A stretch of DNA of 48,894 bases from HO2-45-11b sp964450915 (GTDB lineage: Bacteria; Patescibacteriota; Andersenbacteria; UBA10190). The stretch's first letter is position 1. Each line of letters opens with the position of its first letter. The position numbers and the translations under genes were made by a program. The notes under the pieces were generated by a model, which had not been told where the DNA came from, did not search any database, and was given only the letters and a program-made list of their open reading frames with translations. Positions 16,092 through 24,755 of this stretch are shown here, one piece after another. The stretch covers positions 1 to 48,894 of the forward strand of contig CAYVFG010000005.1 in assembly GCA_964450915.1 (NCBI GenBank), in the 5' to 3' direction.

Positions 16092-16616
16092 ATGCCACTT
16101 ACAAGACAACAAAAAGAAACGCGCGTGGCGGAAGTAGGGGATGCAGTGAAGGCTTCGGTCGGCACGGTATTTCTTGCATACGATGCGCTCAATGTTGCGG
16201 ATGTAAATGAGCTGCGGGATAAGCTGTTTGAAACAGGCTGCTCCATGAGAGTCGTTCCAAAACGACTTCTTAAGATTGCGCTTGCGGAAAACAAATTCGG
16301 ATTTGACCCAATGGCACACGAAGGCCAAATGGCAATCATTACCGGTTCTGATCCTGTATCACCTGCAAAGGTGCTCTTTGAATTCGTAAAGGGGAAGGAA
16401 AATCTTCGACTTGTTGCCGGTATTCTTGAAGGGAAAGAAATCACCACTCAAGAAGTTACTGCATTGGCGAAGTTGCCAAGCAAGGAGCAATTACTCGGCC
16501 AATTGGTCGGAGTTCTTGCAGGTCCGATGCGTGGTATGGCTCAAGTACTCTCTGGTGTGCCTCGCGCAACCGTGTATGTGCTGACGGCTATTAAAGATCA
16601 AAAAGACGGAAAATAA
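16092..16616 (+). CDS. rplJ: 50S ribosomal protein L10
   Basis: A 174-residue stalk-base protein. LTRQQKETRVAEVGDAVKAS at the start, the VNELRDKLFETGCSMRVVPK segment and the C-terminal helix that binds L12 dimers match L10. It is paired with rplL 24 bases downstream and preceded by an L10 leader. L11 and L1, often adjacent in bacteria, are not here. Confidence 0.95.
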   Translation: MPLTRQQKETRVAEVGDAVKASVGTVFLAYDALNVADVNELRDKLFETGCSMRVVPKRLLKIALAENKFGFDPMAHEGQMAIITGSDPVSPAKVLFEFVKGKENLRLVAGILEGKEITTQEVTALAKLPSKEQLLGQLVGVLAGPMRGMAQVLSGVPRATVYVLTAIKDQKDGK

Positions 16617-16640
16617 TTAATTATAATTTATACAAATCCT

Positions 16641-17045
16641 ATGGCAGACGAAAAAGAAGCAGTAGCAGTTCCTGAAAAGTTTCAGGCTATTGTAAAGCAA
16701 ATCGAAGAAATGTCCGTGCTTGATTTATCAGAGCTCGTACATGTTCTTGAAGAGAAGTTCGGAGTATCTGCAGCAGCACCAGCAATGATGATGGCAGCAG
16801 GTCCGGCAGCAGCAGCTGAAGAAGTTGCTACAAAGTCTTCGTTCAACGTTGAAATTACTGATGCAGGAGCACAAAAGATCGCCGTGATCAAAGCAGTTCG
16901 AGAGCTTACGCAAATGGGCTTGAAGGATGCAAAGGATCTCGTAGACAAAGCTCCAGTAGTGGTAAAGGAGAATGTTGCGAAAGAAGATGCTGAAGCAATG
17001 AAAGCAGCGCTTGAAGCAGCAGGAGCAAAGGTAGAACTGAAATAG
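16641..17045 (+). CDS. rplL: 50S ribosomal protein L7/L12
   Basis: A 134-residue acidic stalk protein. It has an N-terminal dimerisation helix (LDLSELVHVLEEKFGV), an Ala-rich hinge (PAMMMAAGPAAAAEE) and a C-terminal factor-binding domain (KIAVIKAVRELTQMGLKDAK, DLVDKAPVVVKE). A TATACA lies 6 nt before the ATG, so it may also be transcribed alone to give the excess of L12 over L10. Confidence 0.96.
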   Translation: MADEKEAVAVPEKFQAIVKQIEEMSVLDLSELVHVLEEKFGVSAAAPAMMMAAGPAAAAEEVATKSSFNVEITDAGAQKIAVIKAVRELTQMGLKDAKDLVDKAPVVVKENVAKEDAEAMKAALEAAGAKVELK

Positions 17046-17064
17046 TTTTACGTGTTCTGTAAAG

Positions 17065-17090
17065 AAGCCCGCCCTACCGGCGGGCTTTTT
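17065..17090 (+). terminator. intrinsic terminator after rplL
   Basis: AAGCCCGCC pairs with GGCGGGCTT, followed by TTTT. It closes the rplJ-rplL unit. Confidence 0.9.
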
Positions 17091-17106
17091 GTTGTATACT
17101 TTTTGC

Positions 17107-18480
17107 ATGAGCACAGAAAAAATCTCAGGAAACTCTCCGGATATATTACCAGATGATTATGCGGATATTCGTCCTCTTACAGCGGTGCCTGACTCAACAT
17201 CGGAAATGCCTGTGTATACTGGCCCGGGAGTGGAGAACGAAGAAAAGCAAAGCCCTGAATCGCCGAAAAACCTTTTTATGCAAGTATACGAAGCGGTTCG
17301 CAATACGGACAAGGTTTCCAATATTGTCGACAATGTATCAATCTGGTGGAAAGGCAGGCATATCGATGCTATCGAAGAAGATATTCAGCGATTAGAAACA
17401 TTGGCGAATGCTCAGAGTGCGGAAGCGATCCGGCACGAACAGCGTTTGCAGGCAAGCAATGATGCAGCATCGGAATTAGGAAAAATCAAGAACGAGCTTG
17501 GAATACAAGAGGCCGCCCCTTCACAAGCTGCTAATCGAGATGAGCAATATGTGGCAGTAAAAGCTCGCGCAGAATCTCATGCGGAGGCGGCAGGAAAAAT
17601 AAACAGAGAGCTTGCCAAAAAACGCGAATTGAAAGCCGGTTTCGAGCGCGATCGAGAGAGCGCCCGAGGGCGTGTGGCAGAGCGATTTCAAAACAATATC
17701 AATGCGAATACTGAGGCGATGCGCAACATCGATAGTCAGGTAGATCAAATTCGGCAGAATCTTGGCGTAGCCGATAAGATTGTGGCAGATTTGCGGAGCA
17801 AGCAAGAAGTGGCTCGCGCATATATGGATAATCCCGACATATTGCCTACTGATAAGCAGGTTGCGCGGGCGCTTGCGCAGGACCTGGAAGGAAGGATTCA
17901 GGATATGGGGAGCAAGATGCAATTAAGCAAAGATAAGATTGCTCGGTTTGAAAATAAAAAAGCTGCGCTTGAAACGCAGAAGACGCAATGGGAAGCAAGA
18001 ATTGCGAAAAAACCAGAACAGGCGGCGGTGAGCAGCGAAGAAGTAAAGGACCCGCGAATTGTTATGATAGAAGAGTTGCAGGATTTAATACATCAGCCCG
18101 AACTTGAAAGGTATACTAGTCCAGATTTTCAGGATGTGATTCTTGAAAATGGGACGCCGGAAGAGAAAGTGCTAGTGCGCACGTACGGCATGTTTACAAG
18201 AATGTTTAATTTTTTAGAGTCTCCTGCAGGACATAGCCAGGAGAGTGAGGGGCTAGACCCCGTTTCTTTTGCTCAAGAATATGATGAGGTTATAAATGAT
18301 TATGTTGATAATCCGGACATAGCATCGTTGTTTAACTCCGATAACCGCGAGAATATAGAAAAGGGGAATGGGACTCCGGAAGAACAGTTTTTAGTAAAGC
18401 TTTTTATGTTTTTTGAATACATATTCAATTCAATGGATATTCGGACGGAATCAAAAAAATCAGATAAAAATCCCCTATGA
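17107..18480 (+). CDS. coiled-coil protein of unknown function
   Basis: A 457-residue soluble protein, not recognised. Residues about 90-310 are dominated by charged heptad repeats rich in Glu, Lys, Gln and Ala, predicting long coiled coils. The C-terminal 130 residues contain a duplicated motif: ENGTPEEKVLVRTYGMFTRM and, about 85 residues later, NGTPEEQFLVKLFMFFEYIF. ATG 17107 is 6 nt after TATACT (17095-17100), so leaderless. It overlaps the next gene by 4 bases. Confidence 0.7.
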   Translation: MSTEKISGNSPDILPDDYADIRPLTAVPDSTSEMPVYTGPGVENEEKQSPESPKNLFMQVYEAVRNTDKVSNIVDNVSIWWKGRHIDAIEEDIQRLETLANAQSAEAIRHEQRLQASNDAASELGKIKNELGIQEAAPSQAANRDEQYVAVKARAESHAEAAGKINRELAKKRELKAGFERDRESARGRVAERFQNNINANTEAMRNIDSQVDQIRQNLGVADKIVADLRSKQEVARAYMDNPDILPTDKQVARALAQDLEGRIQDMGSKMQLSKDKIARFENKKAALETQKTQWEARIAKKPEQAAVSSEEVKDPRIVMIEELQDLIHQPELERYTSPDFQDVILENGTPEEKVLVRTYGMFTRMFNFLESPAGHSQESEGLDPVSFAQEYDEVINDYVDNPDIASLFNSDNRENIEKGNGTPEEQFLVKLFMFFEYIFNSMDIRTESKKSDKNPL

Positions 18481-18722
18481 TGACCGATCCGCACATTCAA
18501 TTGGCAACTGTAACGCAAGCGCTCCAGAGCGCAGACGTGTATTTGCGCGGCGTTGATTCGTTCTTACAGCAGGTGGATATGCGTTTGCAGGCATCAGAGG
18601 CTGAGCGCGTACGCAAGCAGGCGGAAAACGATACGGAAATTACCAATATTGTAAGTGGCATGCACGACACAGCTCGGCAGTATTTTACTCAATGGGAGCA
18701 AATAACAAGTTCTGATAAGTAA
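18477..18722 (+). CDS. small helical protein of unknown function
   Basis: An 81-residue, almost entirely helical protein (ALQSADVYLRGVDSFLQQVD, then a charged helix). ATGA overlap with the preceding coiled-coil gene implies coupled translation, so the two probably work together. Confidence 0.65.
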   Translation: MMTDPHIQLATVTQALQSADVYLRGVDSFLQQVDMRLQASEAERVRKQAENDTEITNIVSGMHDTARQYFTQWEQITSSDK

Positions 18723-18724
18723 TT

Positions 18725-20833
18725 TTACAGCGCAGGAGAAGGTGAGACTGCTGTTCCTTCGGTAAGAGAAACGTCTAGAATATCTGCTCCATCAAGCGCA
18801 TACAGGTGCGTTTCATCTGGAGATATGGTGATATCGGATAATGATTTTGCCGTATCGATATACAGCTGCCGCACCAGCGCGCCCTTCTTGGTGAATATAA
18901 CGACGCGCTTATTTACGGGGTCGAGAACGTACAAGTTTTGCATCGTATCTGTTGTGTATATGCGAGTGGCGCTATCGAGCGCAGGGCTTACGGGGGCCTG
19001 GCTAAAGTCGGTAACGGCTCCTCGGAAGAATTTCGTGATCTTTCCGCCTGCAGATAGGGTGTAGAGATTGCCATCGATTGCGAAACTTTTAATGTCTGCG
19101 CTTTGCTGAGATGCGTCGGTTATCCATGGAGTTCCTCCGATGAATCCTTTGAGCGTCTTGTTGTATGAGAAGATGTTCTTTTGCGTAGCATCGTAAATGT
19201 ATAAGCGATTGCCGAATACTGCTAAGTCTGTAATTTGCGGTTTTGCATTCGGGAATGCGATAGTTTGGCTCGTAAGAGAATTGTCTTTTGTATCAAAGAG
19301 GGCCAGGCCGATCGGGTCGGTGTTAAAGAGGATTGTTTTGTCCGCGGATTGCATGGTGCCGCTGGTAATAAATCCAATACCGGACGTTGTTTGGTGGACG
19401 GGAGCTGCTTTGCCGTCAGGCGCTACTTTAATAATGGTGTTTGTATCCGGATTTGCAGTATAGATGGCGTTATCTATGAAAAATATTCGATTCGGAGACT
19501 TGTTAGAGGTTGCCGAGGCGACGCTGCCGAGTACGTGGCTGTTTGTTGTTGTTGCTCGAAAAATTCGTTGAATTTTATCTTTTTGCGTTTGAATATCGTT
19601 TTTTAGAGTCTCAGTTTCTTGTACGTATAAATGCTCGGTAGTTAATTGATCTGCAATTTTTTGCGCATCATCAAGCAGTCCGGTTGCTTGTGTTCTGTTG
19701 TCATAAATAAGTGCAGTATTTGCAGCATCAACTTTGGTTCTCGCTTCGTGAAGCTGTTCGCTGGCCATTTGTATTGCTTGGTCCGATGCTTGCTTGTGTC
19801 GCAGGAGCACAATGCTCACACCGAGTGCGATGAGCAGGAGTACTGCAATTCCAGCAAACAGCTTGCTTGAGCCGGGAAGCTTCTTGATATTTCCTACGGT
19901 TGATTTGAAAGAAAGCTTGGGAACTCGAAGTGTGCTTGCCTTCTTAGTTGCTTGCTTGGAAGTCTGCTGTATGGTTGGCCATACCCATTTCCGCATTCCG
20001 CTCCCGATTGCCTTTGCCAGAGATGATATAAGTAACATTGCTTGCTGCAATGCTGATTTTTTTACCAACAGCGGGGTGCGAGGCTGAATAGTCGATGCGT
20101 CCATTCCTACTGGCTGCGCCGATCGTTTCAACGGAACTTCTTGTTTCGCTGTTGCAATATATTGCGGTAAAAGCGTGACTACGGTTACAGAAAGAGGCGC
20201 CTTATGGTCTTGGTCTAGGTAAAGCTGCTCCAGGCGAGCAGCGATAGTTGATGCGGAATGTTCGAGAGAAAATCTGCCGACATCCACAGATCGGAACACG
20301 GAATCGAACGTTGAAGATGTGAAAAATAAGCTGTCTCGTGTCATTACTGTTCCGCTTGCCACCTGTGAAAAAGTCTTAAGAGGGTCTGTGATAGGGAAAT
20401 GAGAAAGTCCCTGAGAAATATTTGTAACAACGGATTTGCGCGCCAGGAACACTGCTCCCGCGCCCGCAACGCTCACATGGAGTTGGGATCCGGCAAGTAC
20501 GCCCACTGCAACATGAAAATGCCCCATCCAGTCGCGGACTCCGGAATCTGCCGTGTCGTGTAAAATCAAGTTTGCCTGGTGGAGCGCCATTTCGAAGCTC
20601 GTAGCTGAAGATCGCGAAGGATCGCGGTAATACTCTTTTTGAATCGCAGTAATAATAGAATCCAGTAACGGCTTGCCTACGCCGTCTCGGTGTTCGATTT
20701 CTCCGGCAGCAAACAGGAATCCAAGGCGCGTCTCGGCGCTTGTCGGTTCAAATAGATACGTTTCGCATACCATTGAGCTATCGGTGCAAAGAACGAGTTC
20801 CTCTGCCGAAGGCTGAATGACTTCTTGTTCCAT
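18725..20833 (-). CDS. PP2C-like domain, transmembrane helix and extracytoplasmic propeller fusion
   Basis: A 702-residue protein. Residues about 1-225 resemble a degenerate PP2C/SpoIIE phosphatase fold (LGFLFAAGEIEHRDGVGKP, HVSVAGAGAVFLAR, DSLFFTSSTFDSV), although most metal-binding aspartates seem lost. A basic linker leads to a single helix (KLFAGIAVLLLIALGVSIVL, about residues 322-342), then a coiled coil of about 80 residues. The final 270 residues show repeated strands (IFFIDNAIYTANPDTNTIIK, FGNRLYIYDATQKNIFSYN, MQNLYVLDPVNKRVVIFTKK) typical of a beta-propeller. It may couple an external sensor to an internal pseudophosphatase. TATACT lies 7 nt before the ATG. Confidence 0.7.
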   Translation of the reverse strand: MEQEVIQPSAEELVLCTDSSMVCETYLFEPTSAETRLGFLFAAGEIEHRDGVGKPLLDSIITAIQKEYYRDPSRSSATSFEMALHQANLILHDTADSGVRDWMGHFHVAVGVLAGSQLHVSVAGAGAVFLARKSVVTNISQGLSHFPITDPLKTFSQVASGTVMTRDSLFFTSSTFDSVFRSVDVGRFSLEHSASTIAARLEQLYLDQDHKAPLSVTVVTLLPQYIATAKQEVPLKRSAQPVGMDASTIQPRTPLLVKKSALQQAMLLISSLAKAIGSGMRKWVWPTIQQTSKQATKKASTLRVPKLSFKSTVGNIKKLPGSSKLFAGIAVLLLIALGVSIVLLRHKQASDQAIQMASEQLHEARTKVDAANTALIYDNRTQATGLLDDAQKIADQLTTEHLYVQETETLKNDIQTQKDKIQRIFRATTTNSHVLGSVASATSNKSPNRIFFIDNAIYTANPDTNTIIKVAPDGKAAPVHQTTSGIGFITSGTMQSADKTILFNTDPIGLALFDTKDNSLTSQTIAFPNAKPQITDLAVFGNRLYIYDATQKNIFSYNKTLKGFIGGTPWITDASQQSADIKSFAIDGNLYTLSAGGKITKFFRGAVTDFSQAPVSPALDSATRIYTTDTMQNLYVLDPVNKRVVIFTKKGALVRQLYIDTAKSLSDITISPDETHLYALDGADILDVSLTEGTAVSPSPAL

Positions 20834-20898
20834 AAAAGGAAGTATATCATTAGTTGTTGCATATTACAGGTACGGCGCGTACACTTTATAGCAATTAT

Positions 20899-21537
20899 AT
20901 GGCACTGAAAACATTCCCGCTTGAAAAGATTTTTGGGTCCCGTACAAGGGTAAAGATTATTACCTTGTTTACGACAGGGGTAAAACGGCCGTACTTTGTG
21001 CGTGAAATAACACGTACTGTCAATGAACGCCTTAATGCTGTCCGTCGAGAGCTTATGATTTTGGAGAAAATCGGCATGCTGACAACCTACGAGGACAAGC
21101 GCAGGAAGTATTACCTCGTGAACGAATCGTTCCCATTGTACGACGAGCTTGCCTCTATCATGAAAAAAGTTGGCCCTGGCGTGGAGGATGCCCTATTCAA
21201 GCATATCGATCGAGTGGGCGAAGTGTTTTATGCATGCGTGAGCGGATATTTTACCGGCAATCCCGGATCCCCTACGGATTTATTTATTATCGGGAATGTG
21301 GACGAGAAAAAACTGGAGCAATTTGCAAAAAGCATTGAAGCGCAGATTGATCGAGAAATCAGCTATACGCCAATGACGCTCAGTGAATACGAGTATCGGG
21401 TAAACTTTAACGATATGTTCCTACGACAGATTTTCGGCGGCGCTCATAAAGAATTATTGAACATGCTCCCTCCGAATTTGCGCCCTGAAGAGGCGATGAA
21501 TAAAAAATCTCGAAACGTAGTTCGTGACGTGGCATAA
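20899..21537 (+). CDS. winged-helix regulator with nucleotidyltransferase-like domain
   Basis: A 212-residue protein. Residues about 5-80 are a winged helix (SRTRVKIITLFTTG, FVREITRTVNERLNAVRREL, EKIGMLTTYEDKRRKYYLVN), similar to ArsR/MarR-type DNA-binding domains. The C-terminal half (residues about 95-190) has the strand order of MNT-like nucleotidyltransferase relatives (GEVFYACVSGYFTG, PTDLFIIGNVDEKKL, ISYTPMTLSEYEYRVNF) but no clear catalytic GS-DxD. It is probably a transcription factor with a sensing domain. ATG 20899 is 6 nt after TATAGC. The next gene overlaps its end. Confidence 0.72.
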   Translation: MALKTFPLEKIFGSRTRVKIITLFTTGVKRPYFVREITRTVNERLNAVRRELMILEKIGMLTTYEDKRRKYYLVNESFPLYDELASIMKKVGPGVEDALFKHIDRVGEVFYACVSGYFTGNPGSPTDLFIIGNVDEKKLEQFAKSIEAQIDREISYTPMTLSEYEYRVNFNDMFLRQIFGGAHKELLNMLPPNLRPEEAMNKKSRNVVRDVA

Positions 21538-22129
21538 AAAAATCCCGCGGCTCATGGTCCTATCGCGCACGTTATTTGCGCTCTACGTTGCGTATTATGC
21601 GCTAGATTGGCATTTCGGATGGCTCTTGGGGAATAGACTCAGTATTGTATGGCTAGGGTATCTCGTTGTTATTTATATTATTGCCGAGCTTATATATAGA
21701 GCATTTAAAAAGCGCGGCGTTGATCTTGTATATGCATTTCCGATTCTGTTTATAGAAAGCCAGATCGATTTCGCTTCTATTATTTTTAGAAGCCAAGATA
21801 GCGTAAATACGATGATTATTAACCGTTTTGAGCATTTCATTATGTATTTGCTCGTTACCTACGTGGTATCGCAATTCTTTTTCCGTTATTTACCAAGCAA
21901 GGTGTGGAGCGATCATCCGTACTATACGGCAATTCTTATTTTATCTGTTGCGCAGACAATCGGCGTTATCAACGAAATTTTCGAATTATTTATGGATATG
22001 AATTTTCATACAACAGCAATCGGCCCGCGCTTTGATACGAATTTGGATTTGCTTATGAACTTTCTCGGCTCCAGCTTATTCTTATGCGTGCAATTGATTT
22101 TGATTGAGGCGAAAAAGGCGAGATCGTAA
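21524..22129 (+). CDS. DUF2238 (YjdF-like) integral membrane protein
   Basis: A 201-residue protein with five or six hydrophobic helices. The family pattern is present: DLVYAFPILFIESQIDF, NRFEHFIMYLL, INEIFELFMDMNF and DTNLDLLMNFLGS, with conserved charged residues inside the membrane. Its function is unknown. The start is GTG 21524, overlapping the regulator by 14 bases; ATG 21554 is an alternative. Confidence 0.75.
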   Translation: MTWHKKIPRLMVLSRTLFALYVAYYALDWHFGWLLGNRLSIVWLGYLVVIYIIAELIYRAFKKRGVDLVYAFPILFIESQIDFASIIFRSQDSVNTMIINRFEHFIMYLLVTYVVSQFFFRYLPSKVWSDHPYYTAILILSVAQTIGVINEIFELFMDMNFHTTAIGPRFDTNLDLLMNFLGSSLFLCVQLILIEAKKARS

Positions 22130-22144
22130 AACCGTTATTGTATC

Positions 22145-22173
22145 TTGACGAATTATTTATAAAGAGGTATTAT
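22145..22173 (+). promoter_or_regulatory. sigma70-type promoter of the PgeF-like gene
   Basis: TTGACG at 22145-22150, a 17-bp spacer and TATTAT at 22168-22173. The predicted leader is about 100 nt and contains a hairpin TTCCGTA/TACGGAA near 22189-22205. Confidence 0.65.
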
Positions 22174-22278
22174 GCATTCGCTTTCCGTATGGTACGGAAG
22201 TGGTAATGTTGAGGCTCTTGAGATAGAGGGTCGGTTACCAAGCTCTTTTCATCGGTCAAGTTGGGGGAGGTAATCCAA

Positions 22279-23139
22279 ATGACCAGCAGTGAACGTCCTT
22301 CAGACAAGACACTTCGGTATGGTCCATTCAGTGGACAAGTTTCGATCCATCTACTTGGAAAGCCACATGATTGGAATATCAGTGGCGACGAATCTGAACT
22401 AGTGCTAAGGCGCGTTGGCGCAGTTGCACAAGGGCTGGGAGTGAGTAAGATCTTTGCTCCTCGTCCGGCCAAATTCAATGCAGAAATTGTGGCCGCTGAT
22501 GATCTGAAGGAGGAAATTGTTCTTGCAGACGAAGATCGATCAGTCATCATGTATCGAGGAATTGATGCAGATGGCGTAGAATTTCCGAAGCACGATCAGA
22601 ACGGATACTACGCTTTCTGGTTGAGCAGCGCGGACTGTATCACGATCGTTGCTCGTCATTCTGAAACCGGGCATACAATTGCAGCGCATGGAGGCCGTGA
22701 CTGCTTGGTTGACCGGGGCCGTATCAATGGAGGAACTCCTCGGAAGTTCGAAAGTGTTGTCCATGCGATTGCTGATCGTTTCAGTAAAACGGAACGAAAG
22801 GCACTCAAGGTTTTCATGACCTGCGGCATCGGACCAGAACATTTCGAACATCGTTGCGATGATGCGAAGTACGGGCAGGCGAATGCCAAGATGATCTTCG
22901 ACATTCAGCGAAAATGGGGAGCGACATCCATCCATGGAGATCCCTTTGAAGGAAAGATCTCTCTTTCCGAAGTGATTCGGTCGCAGTTCGTTTCTTTAGG
23001 CGTTGCTCCGCACAACATCGGCTACGACACCGTGGATACTTACACTGATACTGATCCGAACGGGGAGCTTCGGTGGTGGAGCAACCGTCGAGGTGATGGC
23101 AAAAAACGCAACGGTGTGCTAGTCGTTCAAAACTGGTAA
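22279..23139 (+). CDS. PgeF/YfiH-type Cu-oxidase_4 (laccase-domain) protein
   Basis: A 286-residue protein. SSADCITIVARHSETGHTIA followed by AHGGRD is the zinc-site segment of the YfiH/LACC1 family (usually TADCLPV...AAHAGWRG). CGIGPEHFEHRC supplies the later cysteine and the ACIGP-like motif. Characterised relatives act as purine nucleoside phosphorylases or adenosine deaminases, or remove wrongly added amino acids during peptidoglycan synthesis. Sequence divergence from the core motif leaves the substrate open. The start is ATG 22279 after GGGGGAGG; a terminator follows. It is monocistronic, just before the dcw cluster. Confidence 0.8.
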   Translation: MTSSERPSDKTLRYGPFSGQVSIHLLGKPHDWNISGDESELVLRRVGAVAQGLGVSKIFAPRPAKFNAEIVAADDLKEEIVLADEDRSVIMYRGIDADGVEFPKHDQNGYYAFWLSSADCITIVARHSETGHTIAAHGGRDCLVDRGRINGGTPRKFESVVHAIADRFSKTERKALKVFMTCGIGPEHFEHRCDDAKYGQANAKMIFDIQRKWGATSIHGDPFEGKISLSEVIRSQFVSLGVAPHNIGYDTVDTYTDTDPNGELRWWSNRRGDGKKRNGVLVVQNW

Positions 23140-23156
23140 ACGTTGAGGAGGCAACA

Positions 23157-23195
23157 AGCTCTGGTACGACAATTCGTCGTATCAGAGCTCTTTTT
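23157..23195 (+). terminator. intrinsic terminator after the PgeF-like gene
   Basis: AGCTCTGGTACGAC pairs with GTCGTATCAGAGCT (one internal mismatch) around AATTC, followed by CTTTTT. It insulates the dcw promoter downstream. Confidence 0.92.
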
Positions 23196-23216
23196 ATTAT
23201 CAGATGTGCATAAATC

Positions 23217-23294
23217 GTGGGTTGTAGCTATTGCGCAGTGGTACCCGGTGGGAGTAATGTGGATACACGTGGATAAATGTGGGGAAAAGTGGTG
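23217..23294 (+). promoter_or_regulatory. MraZ-box array upstream of mraZ
   Basis: GTGG-starting hexamers occur at 23238, 23248, 23259, 23269, 23279 and 23289 (GTGGTA, GTGGGA, GTGGAT, GTGGAT, GTGGGG, GTGGTG), spaced 10 or 11 bases, with another GTGGGT at 23217. MraZ binds tandem TGGG-type repeats at one-turn spacing in its own promoter. Typical arrays have three or four; six in phase is long. Confidence 0.8.
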
Positions 23295-23320
23295 ACCACC
23301 TGTGTATAACTAAATATATT

Positions 23321-23752
23321 ATGTTTATAGGCGAATACAATCACACGATAGACGAAAAGGGCAGAATGAATGTTCCTGCGAAGTTTCGTCGCGACCTGGC
23401 AAATGGCGTGGTTGTTACTCGAGGGTTGGATCATTGCCTGTTTGTATACCCGAAATCTGAATGGGAAGTGATGGCAGAAAAATTATCCCGCTTGCCGGTA
23501 AGCCAGAAAAAGAACCGTGCATTTGCACGCTTAATGTTGGCTGGTGCAATGGATGTTGAATTGGATGGGCAAGGTCGCGTCATGTTGCCGGAGTATCTGC
23601 GCAAATATGCAGATGTTAAAAAACATGTTGTTGTTGCAGGATTGTATAATCGATTAGAAATTTGGGATGAAGATGCATGGCAGGAATATCGAACAAAGAC
23701 GGAACTCGAAAGCGATGATATTGCAGAAAGTATGAGCGAACTTGATATATGA
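23321..23752 (+). CDS. mraZ: transcriptional regulator MraZ
   Basis: A 143-residue double AbrB/SpoVT-fold protein. It begins MFIGEYNHTIDEKGRMNVPA with the first DxxGRxxxP loop, and the second repeat is ELDGQGRVMLPEYLRKYA. It autoregulates the division and cell-wall cluster by binding the repeats just upstream as a ring-shaped multimer. It overlaps rsmH by 4 bases. Confidence 0.95.
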   Translation: MFIGEYNHTIDEKGRMNVPAKFRRDLANGVVVTRGLDHCLFVYPKSEWEVMAEKLSRLPVSQKKNRAFARLMLAGAMDVELDGQGRVMLPEYLRKYADVKKHVVVAGLYNRLEIWDEDAWQEYRTKTELESDDIAESMSELDI

Positions 23753-24708
23753 GCGAGCATATCCCCGTATTATTAAAAGAGGTTGTGAGTTTGCTTGAGC
23801 CAAAGCAAGGAGATGTTTTATTAGACGGAACGCTGGGGCATGGCGGACATGCGCGTGCATTTTTAGAAGCTGCCGGAGAAGATAGTAAGGTTATCGGCAT
23901 CGATGCAGACGAGCAGGCTCTTAAAGAAGCAAAAGAGAACCTCAAAGAATTTGGCGATCGCGTAACGTATATTCGTGGAAATTTTTACGATGTTCCAGAA
24001 ACGCGTGTCACGAAAGAATTATTTGATTTGGGTATTGGCAGCCATCAAATTGCAGATGAAGCTCGAGGATTTTCATTCTCGGCAGAAGGGGAGCTTGATA
24101 TGCAATATGGGCCGCATGCTGACTTGCCAGACTCAAGCATTTCGTCGCTGAACGATTTTGCGCGGAAAATAGGGCATTACCCGAATGCGCACGAATTAGT
24201 GAACGGACTTGCGCCTCTGGCATTATCTGACTTGATTCGAATATACGGAGAAGAGCGGTATGCGGGCGTTATTGCGAATGCGATTGTGGCTGCTCGACCG
24301 ATTGAAGGCGCAAAAAAATTAGCGCAAATAATTGCGGACGCCGTTCCGAAAACATACGAGCATGGGCGCATTCATCCGGCAACGAGAACGTTTCAGGCAT
24401 TGCGCATCGCAGTAAATCGAGAGCTTGAAGTGCTTGAAGCGGCGTTGCCCAAAGCAGTTGAGGTTTTAGAAGAAGGGGGTGTGCTGGCCGTCATTAGCTT
24501 CCATAGCCTTGAAGATAGGATTGTAAAAAATTATTTTCGCGAGCAGGCAAAATCCTGTGTCTGTCCGCCGGAACAAATCGTATGTACGTGCAATCATCCG
24601 CCAACCCTTTTAATTCTTACGAAGAAGCCGATCGTGGCAGGCGATGAAGAGATTGCAAAAAACCCTCGCGCCAGATCAGCAAAATTAAGAGGGGCCCGGC
24701 GAATATAA
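23749..24708 (+). CDS. rsmH: 16S rRNA m4C1402 methyltransferase RsmH
   Basis: A 319-residue SAM-dependent enzyme. HIPVLLKEVVSLLEPKQGD, DGTLGHGGHARAFLE (SAM loop), FDLGIGSHQIADEARGFSFS, HPATRTFQALRIAVNREL and VLAVISFHSLEDRIVKNYF are all diagnostic. The usual DLGVSSPQLD reads DLGIGSHQIAD here. It is the second gene of the dcw cluster. Confidence 0.95.
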   Translation: MSEHIPVLLKEVVSLLEPKQGDVLLDGTLGHGGHARAFLEAAGEDSKVIGIDADEQALKEAKENLKEFGDRVTYIRGNFYDVPETRVTKELFDLGIGSHQIADEARGFSFSAEGELDMQYGPHADLPDSSISSLNDFARKIGHYPNAHELVNGLAPLALSDLIRIYGEERYAGVIANAIVAARPIEGAKKLAQIIADAVPKTYEHGRIHPATRTFQALRIAVNRELEVLEAALPKAVEVLEEGGVLAVISFHSLEDRIVKNYFREQAKSCVCPPEQIVCTCNHPPTLLILTKKPIVAGDEEIAKNPRARSAKLRGARRI

Positions 24709-24755
24709 GGAGAAGCAAAAAGAAACATTAACACACATATCAAACACAAAACCAT

